Source: Pectobacterium parmentieri
Lineage (GTDB): Bacteria; Pseudomonadota; Gammaproteobacteria; Enterobacterales; Enterobacteriaceae
Direction of reading: 5' to 3'
Assembly (NCBI RefSeq): GCF_001742145.1
Contig: NZ_CP015749.1
Location: forward strand, 2,356,001 to 2,420,000
DNA length: 64,000 nucleotides
Shown: one piece after another, positions 18,470 through 27,959 of the stretch
How the letters are laid out: every line of letters starts with the position of its first letter
Position numbering within the stretch: the stretch's first letter is position 1
The notes under the pieces: model-generated
What the model saw: the letters and a program-made list of their open reading frames with translations, nothing else
Databases searched by the model: none
What the model was told of the DNA's origin: nothing
Translations under genes and position numbers: made by a program

Positions 18470-19142
18470 TCAACTCTGGATGGAACACTCGGCACTGGTC
18501 GTGACGGTCTTAGGCTTTTAAATTTATGCGAATAGCAGAAATTTAAAAGTGGCGTAAGGCGAGTAAATTCAATTTCAAAGAAATTGCTAATTTGCGTCGC
18601 CGAACCCATCTGCAAACAGACGCGCCCACGCGGATTTTGCAGACCGGGGGGAGCCGAATAAATTTCGCCGCCCCAGCGAGCGAAAAGCTATCGCCCACGA
18701 TAGCGGTTTATTTGGGGGGCTTGCCCCGCACACCGTCGCAGCTAAGTCTCCGGCCAAAAGCCGGTAGCGTGGCGCGACCACCCGCTTTGAAGGCGTTTTC
18801 CCATTTTTTCGCTTGGCCGGAACGGACAAAAGAAAAAATAGGCGAAAAACGGCGTCTCAAAGGGGGTGGTCGCGCGTAGCGGGCGACGGTGTGCCGCCGT
18901 TGACGTTGGGGGTTTTGGCACGGCGTCCAGCCGCGACATTACCCCCATGTGACATTACATAAGGGCGTCCAACCCGCATGTACTGGCGCACGTCGTTCGG
19001 GCAGGCAAGCATGCTTTCCTGCACATGGTCGCAACGCGGCCACCTTCTTCGCCCCTGATGGTCGCCCCGCCTTTTCGCCCGACACCGTGGGGCGAACTGA
19101 TGGGGCGACGTCATGGGGCGAACTGCTGACGAAGGAGGCATC
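18470..19142. other. Probable oriT region
   Basis: A gene-free, G+C-rich, repeat-dense stretch just upstream of the coupling protein and relaxase genes, where CloDF13-type and ICEEc1-type elements have oriT. A 17-base inverted repeat with one mismatch (18772-18788 against 18859-18875) includes GGGTGGTCGCGCG. There is a CCGGC...GCCGG hairpin at 18750-18764, and ATGGGGCGA-type repeats recur at about 19087-19120. The nick position cannot be read from sequence alone. Confidence 0.6.
18772..18875. repeat. Long inverted repeat in oriT region
   Basis: Arms 18772-18788 and 18859-18875 pair at 16 of 17 positions around a 70-base loop. Such arms flank or contain relaxase binding sites in many oriT regions. 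Confidence 0.7.
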
Positions 19143-21017
19143 GTGATTTTGAATAAGCTGGCCGTTTCACTGTCGCCGATAGTGAATGGCGCGCTGAGCT
19201 TCATGGCTTTTATGCAACAGCATCAACTGATGCTAGCGCTGTTATCGGGGCTGACGATGCCGTTTTTCGCGTCGATGAAAAGCGATGAACGGCAAAAAGC
19301 CCCGTTGTGGCAAAAGCTGATTATTGCTTTTTCCATACTGTGTTTTCTTTCGGGTACGATGGCCCCGGTTGTTATCTGGATTTTCCAGTGGCTTTATCGT
19401 GGCCGGGTAGTCGCCAGCATTCCCGTTCTGGCATGGCCGGTTCTGATTACTTTTACCGTAACGGGTTTTATTTTGCATATTCTGCTGCGCAGGGTATTAA
19501 CCCCTGAATTAGACAAAATAAAGAAACGCCTCGTCAGAAAAACCACGCTTGAACGGGAATTACGCACCGATGTCCGTACGGTGAAATCACTGCTGCCGGA
19601 AACACTGCATTATAATCCGCTGGATTATATCGACCTGAACAAAGGGTTATTTATCGGCATGGACCGCGATGTTCAGCCGATGTATCTGCCGTTAAAAGAC
19701 TGGCAAAAACAACACGCGGATATTATCGGCACCACCGGCGCCGGTAAGGGCGTTGCCTCCGGGATATTACTTTATCAAAGTATCCTGGCCGGGGAAGGCG
19801 TATTTGTGATGGACCCCAAGGATGATGAATGGGCCCCCCACCTTTACCGGAAAGCCTGCGAGGATGCAGGCAAACCTTTTGCCCTGATTGACCTGCGAAA
19901 ACCCCAGTACCAGTTAAACCTGATTGAAGAGATCACCGCCGATGAGCTGGAAGAGCTTTTCGTTGCCGGTTTCAGCCTGGCAGAGAAAGGTCAGGAATCT
20001 GACTTTTATCGCATTGATGACCGGAAAGCGGCCCGGATAGCCGCGCAGTTTGTCACCCGTAATACTGACTCAACCATTCGGGATGTGTATAACGGCGACT
20101 ACGTTCAGGGTATTGCCGATAAGATAAAAGCCTTTTTCGGGAAAATTGAAGAGCTGGCCTTACTCAATGCCATCAATGCCCCCACCGGATTTTCGCTTAA
20201 TAAAATATTTGAGGAAGGCGGTTGCTGTTATGTAATTGGTTCAATGCGCAACAGCAAAATCATTACCGCTCAGCGCATGCTGCTGGTTCGCCTGTACCAG
20301 CTGGCAGAAAGGCGCGAGCGAGTGAAAGACGTGCCCCGCCCCATTGCAATTTATCTTTCCGAACTGAAATACCATTTATCCAGGCCCGCGCTGGAAGGTT
20401 TAAGCGCGGCACGCGATAAAGGCGTACACATTATTATGGACCACCAGTCGATTGCCGATTTAAAAGACTGTCCGGCAGATTTGAAAGGCGACGCCGTTGT
20501 CGGCGCAGTCGTTGAGAACGCTAAATTCAAACTGGTTTATCGTGTCATGGATCCTGACACCGCTGAATGGGTGGCCCGGATGTCAGGCACCATATTAGTC
20601 GATGATGAGGTCCGCAAAGCGAAAACCGATGCCGTGCTGACAGAGAGTATCGACGGTGAACGCACCATCAGGCAGGCGGAGCGTTTCTTTACCGACAGCA
20701 ATATGATCCTGAACTTACCCGATTTTGTCAGCTTCATCTTCACGACAAAAGCACTCCCGTCTGCTTCTCTGATTTCGCCCATCAGGGTGAAAAAACGCGA
20801 ACTGGAGATCTGTGCCGTGTCGCCCGCGATTGCCGCCACCGCCGCAACGGTAAATATCACCCTGGATTTTAACGAGGTGGAAACTTCCCCCGGACCCGCA
20901 TCAAAGACGGATATCACCACAACGCGACCCGATCTTTTTTTTGATAATACGGACGAAGAAGACACAACAACACCGAACGCAGATAAAGAGGAAAACCCAT
21001 CATTGCTGGATTTTTAA
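19143..21017 (+). CDS. mobB: T4SS coupling protein (MobB/TraD type)
   Basis: Inner-membrane ATPase that delivers relaxase-bound DNA to the VirB channel. The 624-residue protein has two or three hydrophobic segments in the first 120 residues, Walker A GTTGAGKG near 196-203, the VMDPKDDEW motif following, and a C-terminal acidic tail. The start is GTG 19143, preceded by AAGGAGG. It resembles the CloDF13 MobB / ICEEc1 coupling protein and overlaps the region just before mobC. Confidence 0.85.
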   Translation: MILNKLAVSLSPIVNGALSFMAFMQQHQLMLALLSGLTMPFFASMKSDERQKAPLWQKLIIAFSILCFLSGTMAPVVIWIFQWLYRGRVVASIPVLAWPVLITFTVTGFILHILLRRVLTPELDKIKKRLVRKTTLERELRTDVRTVKSLLPETLHYNPLDYIDLNKGLFIGMDRDVQPMYLPLKDWQKQHADIIGTTGAGKGVASGILLYQSILAGEGVFVMDPKDDEWAPHLYRKACEDAGKPFALIDLRKPQYQLNLIEEITADELEELFVAGFSLAEKGQESDFYRIDDRKAARIAAQFVTRNTDSTIRDVYNGDYVQGIADKIKAFFGKIEELALLNAINAPTGFSLNKIFEEGGCCYVIGSMRNSKIITAQRMLLVRLYQLAERRERVKDVPRPIAIYLSELKYHLSRPALEGLSAARDKGVHIIMDHQSIADLKDCPADLKGDAVVGAVVENAKFKLVYRVMDPDTAEWVARMSGTILVDDEVRKAKTDAVLTESIDGERTIRQAERFFTDSNMILNLPDFVSFIFTTKALPSASLISPIRVKKRELEICAVSPAIAATAATVNITLDFNEVETSPGPASKTDITTTRPDLFFDNTDEEDTTTPNADKEENPSLLDF

Positions 21018-21024
21018 AGGGGGA

Positions 21025-21774
21025 ATGATGCTGATCACCGCATATAGCGAACGCCAGACGCGACACCGCGAAAAAATACAACGACTACTGAATTTTCTGA
21101 AGGAAGAAACGTACAGTGATTTTAAAACGCTGATGCTGCTGTTTGGCTTCAGGGATCATAAATCGCTGTATTCCCTGCTTTCAAAAGTCGAGGGCATGGG
21201 CTTAATACAAAAGCGCGTCCTGATATCGCGCACAATGAAAATTTCATTATGGGGCATAACCAGTGACGGACTGGCCGTTGTGTTAACCCCAAACGATGCG
21301 CTTTTCCCGGCACGGTTTGAGCCTTCAAAAATCACCGGCTGGACGCTGGAACATCACCTTGATAATCAGGCAGCACGAATCATCCTTGAGCAAAAAGGCG
21401 CATCCGGATGGATAAACGGCGATCGCACAACCTTCCTCAGCCGTTATCAGGTCAGTCACCGCCCGGACGGGTTGATCACCTTGCCCGGCGGCACAGTGAT
21501 CGCCATTGAGACCGAGCGCCGTCTGAAAACCAGAGCCCGTTACCAGTTGATCATCGCCAGCCATTTGCTGGCGCGGACCCGTAAAGACTGGATCTACGTT
21601 TTTTATATCGTGCCGGACCCGCAGAAAAAGCGCGGTCTTGAACGGCTGTTTGACAGCATCCGGCACGTTATGGTTAACCATCAGCACATCCCGCTGGAAA
21701 CCCGCCATCGGAATGTCTTTCGCATCTATACACTCGACGAGTTGCAACGGCTCGATGTAAGCCACTGCATATAG
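21025..21774 (+). CDS. mobC: MOB-C relaxase (CloDF13 MobC type)
   Basis: A 249-residue relaxase of the MOB-C / replication-relaxation family. It has an N-terminal winged helix (about 20-80) and a nuclease-like core with RPDGLI, then IAIETERRLK at about 146-170, resembling the PD-(D/E)xK pattern used by this family instead of the usual HUH tyrosine relaxase. It would nick oriT to start transfer. It begins eight bases after the coupling-protein gene, behind AAAGGGGG. Confidence 0.8.
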   Translation: MMLITAYSERQTRHREKIQRLLNFLKEETYSDFKTLMLLFGFRDHKSLYSLLSKVEGMGLIQKRVLISRTMKISLWGITSDGLAVVLTPNDALFPARFEPSKITGWTLEHHLDNQAARIILEQKGASGWINGDRTTFLSRYQVSHRPDGLITLPGGTVIAIETERRLKTRARYQLIIASHLLARTRKDWIYVFYIVPDPQKKRGLERLFDSIRHVMVNHQHIPLETRHRNVFRIYTLDELQRLDVSHCI

Positions 21775-21881
21775 TTTTTCTGTATCACCAACTGCCCCAA
21801 CCCGCCCGCCGGCAGCGCAACGACCGGAAGTAATGCCCTACCAAAATACTGCCCCACTATCAGAACAGACAGGACTCCAGA

Positions 21882-22166
21882 ATGAACAGAGAAACTGACC
21901 GACTTTCGGACGTACTGACCGAAATGAGCGCAAAAGCGTTGGTGACGTGGATGACACATTCTGCATTACATGGCTTGCCGCGTGAAGCATTACTGGAACG
22001 CGGCAACGATTTTGTATATGACTTACAAGCAAATTTTGTGCTGCTGCGTGATGTGCTGTCAGAAACGCTGGAAGATATTGAGCAGCAGAGCCATGACCTC
22101 GAAGAAAGACTAGATTGCCTGGAGCAGCGGCTGCAGACGCTGCAGAAAGATACTGACTTGTATTAG
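21882..22166 (+). CDS. Small coiled-coil protein after mobC
   Basis: A 94-residue protein with a strong C-terminal coiled coil (about 60-94, repeated LEE/LEQRLQTLQ). AGGA precedes the ATG. Its position after mobC suggests an accessory relaxosome role, but that is inference. I do not recognise a family. Confidence 0.6.
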   Translation: MNRETDRLSDVLTEMSAKALVTWMTHSALHGLPREALLERGNDFVYDLQANFVLLRDVLSETLEDIEQQSHDLEERLDCLEQRLQTLQKDTDLY

Positions 22167-22372
22167 CTCAGACTTGACCTGGCACAACTACGACACAGGG
22201 CCAAACCTCATCTGACAGGCTGCTCTGGGTAGGTATAGTCATTCGAACCCTGAGAGTTACACAGTGAATGAAACGGATCTATAGCCATCTATCTGCGATT
22301 GTGATAATTATTAATTCCATACTTCTTAAGTAGGTATGGTAGAAAAATGAAAGGGAAGCTGCCTTTGTAAGC

Positions 22373-22621
22373 ATGCCCAATACGGATGCAATAGTTTTGA
22401 CGGGCGATTATTTTTGCCACAGTGAAACCTGCAGAAAAGCCTTTGCCGTACCCTATGTGCTGCCAGCGGGAAAATTTCCCCTAGCTAGTGGGAAGCGAAT
22501 TGTTGACCTCTGTCAAATCCTCGCCCGGAAAGAGCCGCTATTTATGTTCTTGTGGTTTTCACCTGGTGACGGAGAGGCCCGTTTTGTACGACATGATCCA
22601 GCGTATAGCCACATTGGATGA
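22373..22621 (+). CDS. Possible small ORF, 82 aa
   Basis: An ORF in the 590-base gap between the mobilisation genes and the HNH gene. It has a C-x4-C pair near the start (FCHSETC) but a weak ribosome site and no recognised family. The rest of 22167-22758 shows only a CCATAC/GTATGG repeat near 22317-22339. Confidence 0.3.
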   Translation: MPNTDAIVLTGDYFCHSETCRKAFAVPYVLPAGKFPLASGKRIVDLCQILARKEPLFMFLWFSPGDGEARFVRHDPAYSHIG

Positions 22622-22758
22622 TGATTTAGGACAGCTCTAGAGTAGTCGTATCTGTGCTCACATGTGTGCTAGTGCTTACAGATTACAACGATGTTCCAGC
22701 CATCCTGAATGGCAACCCAACCGCAAAAGTGCCGTAAAAGTGGAGCGCCAGTGAAATA

Positions 22759-23217
22759 ATGAAGAACAAAACGCCTACATACGAAGATTATCGGAACCAC
22801 ACTGGACTCCATTATCATAGACTATGGAAAGCAACGGGAGACAACTGGATCTGCCCTGGGTGTGGACGCAGCAAATTTCAGATCATGAGATGGACCCTCA
22901 GATTCCCGACTACACCGGCCGCTTTTATGGATTGGGTTGCAGCGTTACACAAACACCACGACCATTCTACTGACTACATGGGTTTAGGCGTGTCTCGGTT
23001 TCCTGAAACACTAATTTGTGACCAGTGTAATTCAGCAGATGGAACAGTAAAAAGGATGCTTAAACTGCCGAAAAAATTCTCGTTCTCCCCCCAGGAAATG
23101 CGGATGTTCATAGAGGCGACACCACACGGGAAACATAAAATTAATTACGAGCGAGCACTTGATCTTTTCACGCTACTAATGAAAAGCAATGATCGTGGTT
23201 CACGAATATTTTTTTAA
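22759..23217 (+). CDS. HNH-endonuclease-like protein
   Basis: A 152-residue protein with CPGCGRSK, a central LHKHHDHS, and a C-terminal CDQCNSADG, the Cys/His arrangement of zinc-bound HNH (His-Me finger) nucleases. It starts directly upstream of a broken SIR2-like gene; a pair of HNH protein and NAD-consuming SIR2 protein is a plausible anti-phage cassette. The ribosome site is weak. Specificity unknown. Confidence 0.65.
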   Translation: MKNKTPTYEDYRNHTGLHYHRLWKATGDNWICPGCGRSKFQIMRWTLRFPTTPAAFMDWVAALHKHHDHSTDYMGLGVSRFPETLICDQCNSADGTVKRMLKLPKKFSFSPQEMRMFIEATPHGKHKINYERALDLFTLLMKSNDRGSRIFF

Positions 23218-23257
23218 GATATTGAATTTAAGAACATAGTTAACTGGCTAAAAACAA

Positions 23258-24157
23258 ATGGTACATATGGCAAACACTCTTTTTTGTGGTAATGGAATAA
23301 ACAGGCTTTCTGAAAATCACGTCACCTGGAGTGATTTGCTGGATAATATAAAAGGCATCAACAAATTCGAAAGCGGGCAACTGCCAAACACTATGGTGTA
23401 TGAACGAATCTTTCTGGAAAAACATGCGCCAGATAGAAGCGAAAAAAAGATGAACTTGAAATAAAAAATGTTATAGCTAATGGACTGCGAGAACAAGGAC
23501 CAAATGAGGTTCTTGAGGAGTTAGCATCATTACCCATTGAGCATTATCTTACTACTAATTATGATTACGCTTTCGAAAAGGCACTTAACATTTCGCCAGT
23601 AAAGCTCAGCTCAGAAGATATCTATAGCCTGAGAAGAAAGAGAATGTACGAGTCAGAGAACGATACAAAATTTCTCTGGAATATACACGGTGAAATAGAT
23701 AACCCTAAATCCATTATGCTTGGGTTAGATCATTATTGTGGTTCAGTGAGTAAAATCGATGCATATGTTAAAGGTACGTACTCACATAAGATTAATGGTG
23801 TTGACGTTACTGTTAAGTCCATGTTAGACAAACTGAGGGATTTTTCATTTTTTGTCACACATCCTGGGTTGATCTCTTTTTCTCAAGCAATGTCCACATT
23901 CTCGGTTTTTCATTAGACTACAGCGAGACGGACATCTGGTGGTTGTTAAATAAACGAGCCTGCTTTTTATCTGAAGCAACAATAAATAAAAAATCTATTT
24001 TTATACCCATAACATTAGTGATAAAAAGAAAGGGTTGCTTGAAGCGTTCAGTGTCAAAGTTATTACAATTGAAGTAATAGGCGATAACTTCGAGGATATG
24101 TATTGGCCTGCTATCAAGAAAATAAACGCTAACTTCAATCAGGGTACAGCAAGCTAA
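23258..24157 (+). pseudogene. SIR2-like NAD-hydrolase gene, frameshifted
   Basis: Reading across frames rebuilds one SIR2-like protein of about 295 residues: LFCGNGINRL (glycine-rich NAD motif) at the start, YLTTNYDYAFEKAL, WNIHGEIDNPKSIMLG, then VHILGFSLDYSETDIWWLL. Three frame changes break it, near 23444-23451 (in a run of A), 23888 and 24000 (in a run of T). SIR2 domains in defence systems deplete NAD+ on infection. Two of the breaks sit in homopolymers, so sequencing error is a real alternative to true decay. Confidence 0.75.
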
Positions 24158-24187
24158 CTTAACGCATTGTGATTAAAGGAATCAAAA

Positions 24188-24475
24188 ATGAAGATGATTT
24201 CGTACTGGAAAAATTCTAAACCATTCCATGAAGATGATGGGATGGTATTAATTTATGGTCACTATGATCATAAGCACGAATACAACGGCGGCACTAAAGA
24301 ACTCGGCGTTCACTGGGATGGATATCCGCAGTCGCGTGGAATACTCAGTCCCTGTGTCATACCGGCTAACACACGTAATGCCATGCTCTCTGGCCTTTTG
24401 CACCAGGCGGTGACAAACGGTGATAAGCAGATGATGAATAACATTACTGAAGCAATTGAGTTCTTTAGCATCTAA
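24188..24475 (+). CDS. Hypothetical protein, 95 aa, downstream of SIR2
   Basis: Intact small ORF with AAAGGA about nine bases before the ATG. It follows the SIR2-like gene by 30 bases and so may be a third gene of the same cassette. No family recognised; it is rich in His, Tyr and Gly (HYDHKHEYNGG). Confidence 0.5.
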   Translation: MKMISYWKNSKPFHEDDGMVLIYGHYDHKHEYNGGTKELGVHWDGYPQSRGILSPCVIPANTRNAMLSGLLHQAVTNGDKQMMNNITEAIEFFSI

Positions 24476-24914
24476 CATATAATCTTTCTCTGCATTCGAT
24501 TGCAAACCTTATTCTGAGAGTAAACTTAGCAAGAGAAGACTGTCTATTTATTTTATGCATCCTCAGGAACTTACTGTTTAAGCAACCTTGGCTTTCACCA
24601 TCTAATCTAGGTTGCCAAGTCTGAATCGCCGCTTCTGGCTGTTGGTAAGCTTACTCGGACTTACAGGGGAAGCGACCCGTGCCCTGTTGAAGAAGACTAT
24701 TCGATTAAAGTATTGGTTCGTGTTAACAACTGCAAACGCCCGCTGTTCGCTCACAGCGAACCTTCTGCTCAGTTAGGTCGGCCGCTTCGCGCCAGAAGCG
24801 GACCTTTCAAGGTAAGCAAACCGACATAACTGACTGGCAGTGTGTCTAATACTGGGTGCTGGTCCACTACGAAATTGAAGCTGACCGTTCAAAGACTTTT
24901 AGTTAATTTATTTT
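24476..24914. other. 440-base gap with no gene
   Basis: No supported gene. It contains small hairpins, for example CCGCTTC/GAAGCGG at about 24782-24803. It is much richer in G+C than the Septu genes next to it, so a boundary between cargo modules lies here. Confidence 0.4.
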
Positions 24915-26102
24915 TTATAACAGTTTAATTGTATAATCTCTACTGCAAATTTGGTTCAAAAAATCAACAAGATATTTCTGCCAGCGTACGTGCTTTGCCG
25001 AAATAAATAAATCAACATTAAACTCACGCCTAATTAGTTGTTCACTCGATAATATACTATCCAAATGTTCATCACCTAATGAGCGATGATGTAAAATTCT
25101 TTCATGTATTTTTTCAATCTCTATCTTACATTCATCATTATTATAAACACTTTCCAATTCAAATAATGAAATGTTTTTATTGAGTAAATCATCATTTTTA
25201 TTCAAAGAAACAATCAAAGTATCATGCTGAATTTTATTGTCAGGACTAAAAGTAAAATCAAACAAAGCTTCTTTCTTAAGTTTATGAATGCTTGGATTAA
25301 AATAACCAACCATGTCAGCCTCGGACTTAAAACCTGAATTGCAACGAGTCCCTGCCGGTATGAAATTATATAATGACACAGCGAGAAATGGATATCTTGC
25401 TTTTGGATAGAAATGATCTATAGCTGTTCTATAATTTCGATTGACTCCAACGATAGTAGGAATAGGTTCGTCGTTACAATAAGGGCAAAATCGCAAATCA
25501 AACTTAGTTACGATGTCGAAACCATAATTATCACTAACATCTTTATATTTAAATGAATCTGGAAGTTCATTTAACCAATCAGGATAATTTACCTCATAGT
25601 ATTTCTTCCGTTTTTTTGAACAACCTTTGATTATATTATTAATGTCTTTTAGTACGTTAAGAGTTTGTGTGGGTGTTTTAGATTTTTGCAATTTTGATAA
25701 TAGGTGTTTCTTTAAAAAATAATCATTTTTTAGATTAATAGTAAAGTCTACTATCAACACCCCTTTTATTTCATTGATTTTATTTGCATCTTGGCGTGCA
25801 TTTAAATTATCAACCTCATCATCCAGATGTATATTTTTTAAATATCTACTAGGATTAAAACGTTCGATCAATAGTAAAAAATTATCTTCTATAAAATTTA
25901 TATGCTGCTCTAGTTTATCAGCTGGGCACAAAACCATGCTGGTTACTTTCTTTTCTGAAAAGCAAAGATCAAAAGCACTTAAATATTTAACGCACACTTT
26001 TTGACGTAGCAATGTCAGTGAGGGTATTACTTTTTGTACGATAATTGTTGACTTATAAATGCCAATGAACTTAGAATCAAAAGTAGAAGATGTCGATATC
26101 AT
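24915..26102 (-). CDS. ptuB: HNH nuclease of Septu-like pair (PtuB-like)
   Basis: A 395-residue protein with an HNH domain in the middle (about 215-275): FCPYCNDEPIP, IDHFYPKARYPFLAVS and NFIPAGTRCNSGFKS. This is the PtuB pattern. Its start overlaps the stop of the ATPase gene by four bases (ATGA), so translation is coupled. A long helical N-terminal region precedes the HNH domain, longer than in classic PtuB. Strikingly AT-rich, unlike the conjugation genes. Confidence 0.75.
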   Translation of the reverse strand: MISTSSTFDSKFIGIYKSTIIVQKVIPSLTLLRQKVCVKYLSAFDLCFSEKKVTSMVLCPADKLEQHINFIEDNFLLLIERFNPSRYLKNIHLDDEVDNLNARQDANKINEIKGVLIVDFTINLKNDYFLKKHLLSKLQKSKTPTQTLNVLKDINNIIKGCSKKRKKYYEVNYPDWLNELPDSFKYKDVSDNYGFDIVTKFDLRFCPYCNDEPIPTIVGVNRNYRTAIDHFYPKARYPFLAVSLYNFIPAGTRCNSGFKSEADMVGYFNPSIHKLKKEALFDFTFSPDNKIQHDTLIVSLNKNDDLLNKNISLFELESVYNNDECKIEIEKIHERILHHRSLGDEHLDSILSSEQLIRREFNVDLFISAKHVRWQKYLVDFLNQICSRDYTIKLL

Positions 26103-27784
26103 TGCATACCACCGAGCATTTTCCTGATATTTTCGCTTTTAATCTTAGATATTAGCCAATGATCATATTCTGTTAATTCCTCATTATTTCTTCGATGCAG
26201 TATTCCTTCGATATATTTTTTAGAGTGCACTCCAAAAGTTGACTCAATATGTAATCCATTGATATACAAATCTGTTATTTGCGTTCCAAAACCATGTGAC
26301 TCACCAATACTAACGATTCCCTTATTATTTTTTATCAAGGTAATGATATTTTCTGGCAAAAAATCCCCTATTATGATAGGAGAATGAGTGGTCATTAATA
26401 TTTGTGTCCGCTCAATTGGAAAATTTTTTGATATAAAAATAAGCAGATCACTTAAGAAATTACGTTGCCAATCGGGATGTAAATAGAGATCAACCTCATC
26501 CATGAAAATGAAATAACTTTCTTTACTACTTCTTTTTGGATTGTTAATAAAATAATATAATTCAGAGAAAAGGTTCAACTTAGCAAATTCACCTGTACTA
26601 AACCCCTCCCAGCCATATGGTATATTTTTGGCTATACTATTTGAAAGATAACCTATCAATTCTGAGAGGTTAAATATTGTATCAACATGACTAGTCTCTA
26701 GATAAAACCCATCAAGTTTCTCATTCTTGATAAATAACACCTTCTCATCATTAATTAAATGATTAACTTCATAAGAGAGATTTATTATCTTTTTAATCTC
26801 CTTATCAATATATTCAATTATTTCAAAAATATCATCTTTTTCAAAAAAGTTATTTTTTTGATCATTTATATTTTTGTTATATTGAGATAGTAAGTCGGTG
26901 ATGAAATTAATATTGAAGGAGGAATTATCTCGAACATAACAGATCATTAATATTAAATATAAAACATCTTGAATAGACCTTTCTTTTTTTATTTTCCTAG
27001 ATGCTCCTTGACAAATCAATGAAATATTGAACTTTATTAGTTGAGACTCTATGCTAAAGTGATTATTGCTATTGTAATGATCAATGAATTCAAAATGTAG
27101 CTTTTCTAAATCTCTTTTTTCGAAGAAAATAAAATTTCTATCTATAACCTCATCTAAAACCGATCTAAGAAATGCTGTTGATGAAGGTGAAAATTTAAAT
27201 GTATATTTTATTGTTGTTTTTTGTAAGTCATCTGATGCTGAGTAATGTTGTAAATAAGACATTAGGCGTGAAAATCTTTCACGAATAAAACTAAGACTTT
27301 GTTTCTGATAATCAGATAATGATAAATCATAGATTAGCTTAGATTTATTTTTTTTTATGACTTCTAGTCTGTTCGCATCTGTCAAATTGCTAGATTTTAT
27401 CAATGAGACATTATTTATATTTAAAAAATCTTGATAATCATCAATCACACTGTATTCTTCAGTGGTTAGAATATTTATATTTTTCTTATATATATTCACT
27501 GGGCATATAAATACATTTCCGACATCATCGTACCATACAATAATTCCTGAAGAATTACCGCCCGAAGCTGAATCTTCTAAAAACTCAAGGACCGTTGATT
27601 TACCAGTACCATTTTTTCCAATAATGGCACTTATTGATACACCATTATAATAAATTTTTGCAGATTCATTTCGATGGATTGTGAGGTTACCATGTTTATA
27701 ATCACAATCCAGAGATGAATCAATGATTAGCTGTATGTTTTTCAAAACTTTATGCTCACTTATCCATATGTAAGCCAACTTCAT
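26099..27784 (-). CDS. ptuA: RecF-like ATPase of Septu-like pair (PtuA-like)
   Basis: A 561-residue AAA/ABC-type ATPase with Walker A IIGKNGTGKST near residue 55, and a C-terminal signature and Walker B region FIFMDEVDLYLHPDWQ followed by TTHSPIIIG. With the overlapping HNH gene it matches Septu (PtuAB) anti-phage systems, in which ATP state controls the nuclease. The start at 27784 is backed by AAGGAG; the 18 codons upstream are not. No reverse transcriptase is nearby, so this is not a retron. Confidence 0.78.
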   Translation of the reverse strand: MKLAYIWISEHKVLKNIQLIIDSSLDCDYKHGNLTIHRNESAKIYYNGVSISAIIGKNGTGKSTVLEFLEDSASGGNSSGIIVWYDDVGNVFICPVNIYKKNINILTTEEYSVIDDYQDFLNINNVSLIKSSNLTDANRLEVIKKNKSKLIYDLSLSDYQKQSLSFIRERFSRLMSYLQHYSASDDLQKTTIKYTFKFSPSSTAFLRSVLDEVIDRNFIFFEKRDLEKLHFEFIDHYNSNNHFSIESQLIKFNISLICQGASRKIKKERSIQDVLYLILMICYVRDNSSFNINFITDLLSQYNKNINDQKNNFFEKDDIFEIIEYIDKEIKKIINLSYEVNHLINDEKVLFIKNEKLDGFYLETSHVDTIFNLSELIGYLSNSIAKNIPYGWEGFSTGEFAKLNLFSELYYFINNPKRSSKESYFIFMDEVDLYLHPDWQRNFLSDLLIFISKNFPIERTQILMTTHSPIIIGDFLPENIITLIKNNKGIVSIGESHGFGTQITDLYINGLHIESTFGVHSKKYIEGILHRRNNEELTEYDHWLISKIKSENIRKMLGGMQ

Positions 27785-27959
27785 AATGTTACTCCTTTTC
27801 CATGATATCACTTTGCAGTATGAAAGATACTTTATCAATTTGACGTAAACTATTCATCTTTTTTGAGATTGCTATCTGTTTAAAGGGAACTTACATTTAC
27901 TTAACGACCATTATGATTGTTGAGTTTTTTATCTGCAGCTTTGTGTAAGCACACCTGTT

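Noticed and set aside
24700..24810. attC-like sequence (GTTAACAA ... CAGTTAGGT) in a gap
   Set aside because: No matching inverse core pair could be aligned with proper spacing, and no integron integrase or cassette is near.
24915..27784. Retron-associated Septu (Ec78-like)
   Set aside because: No reverse transcriptase or msr/msd-like structure is found beside the ATPase/HNH genes.
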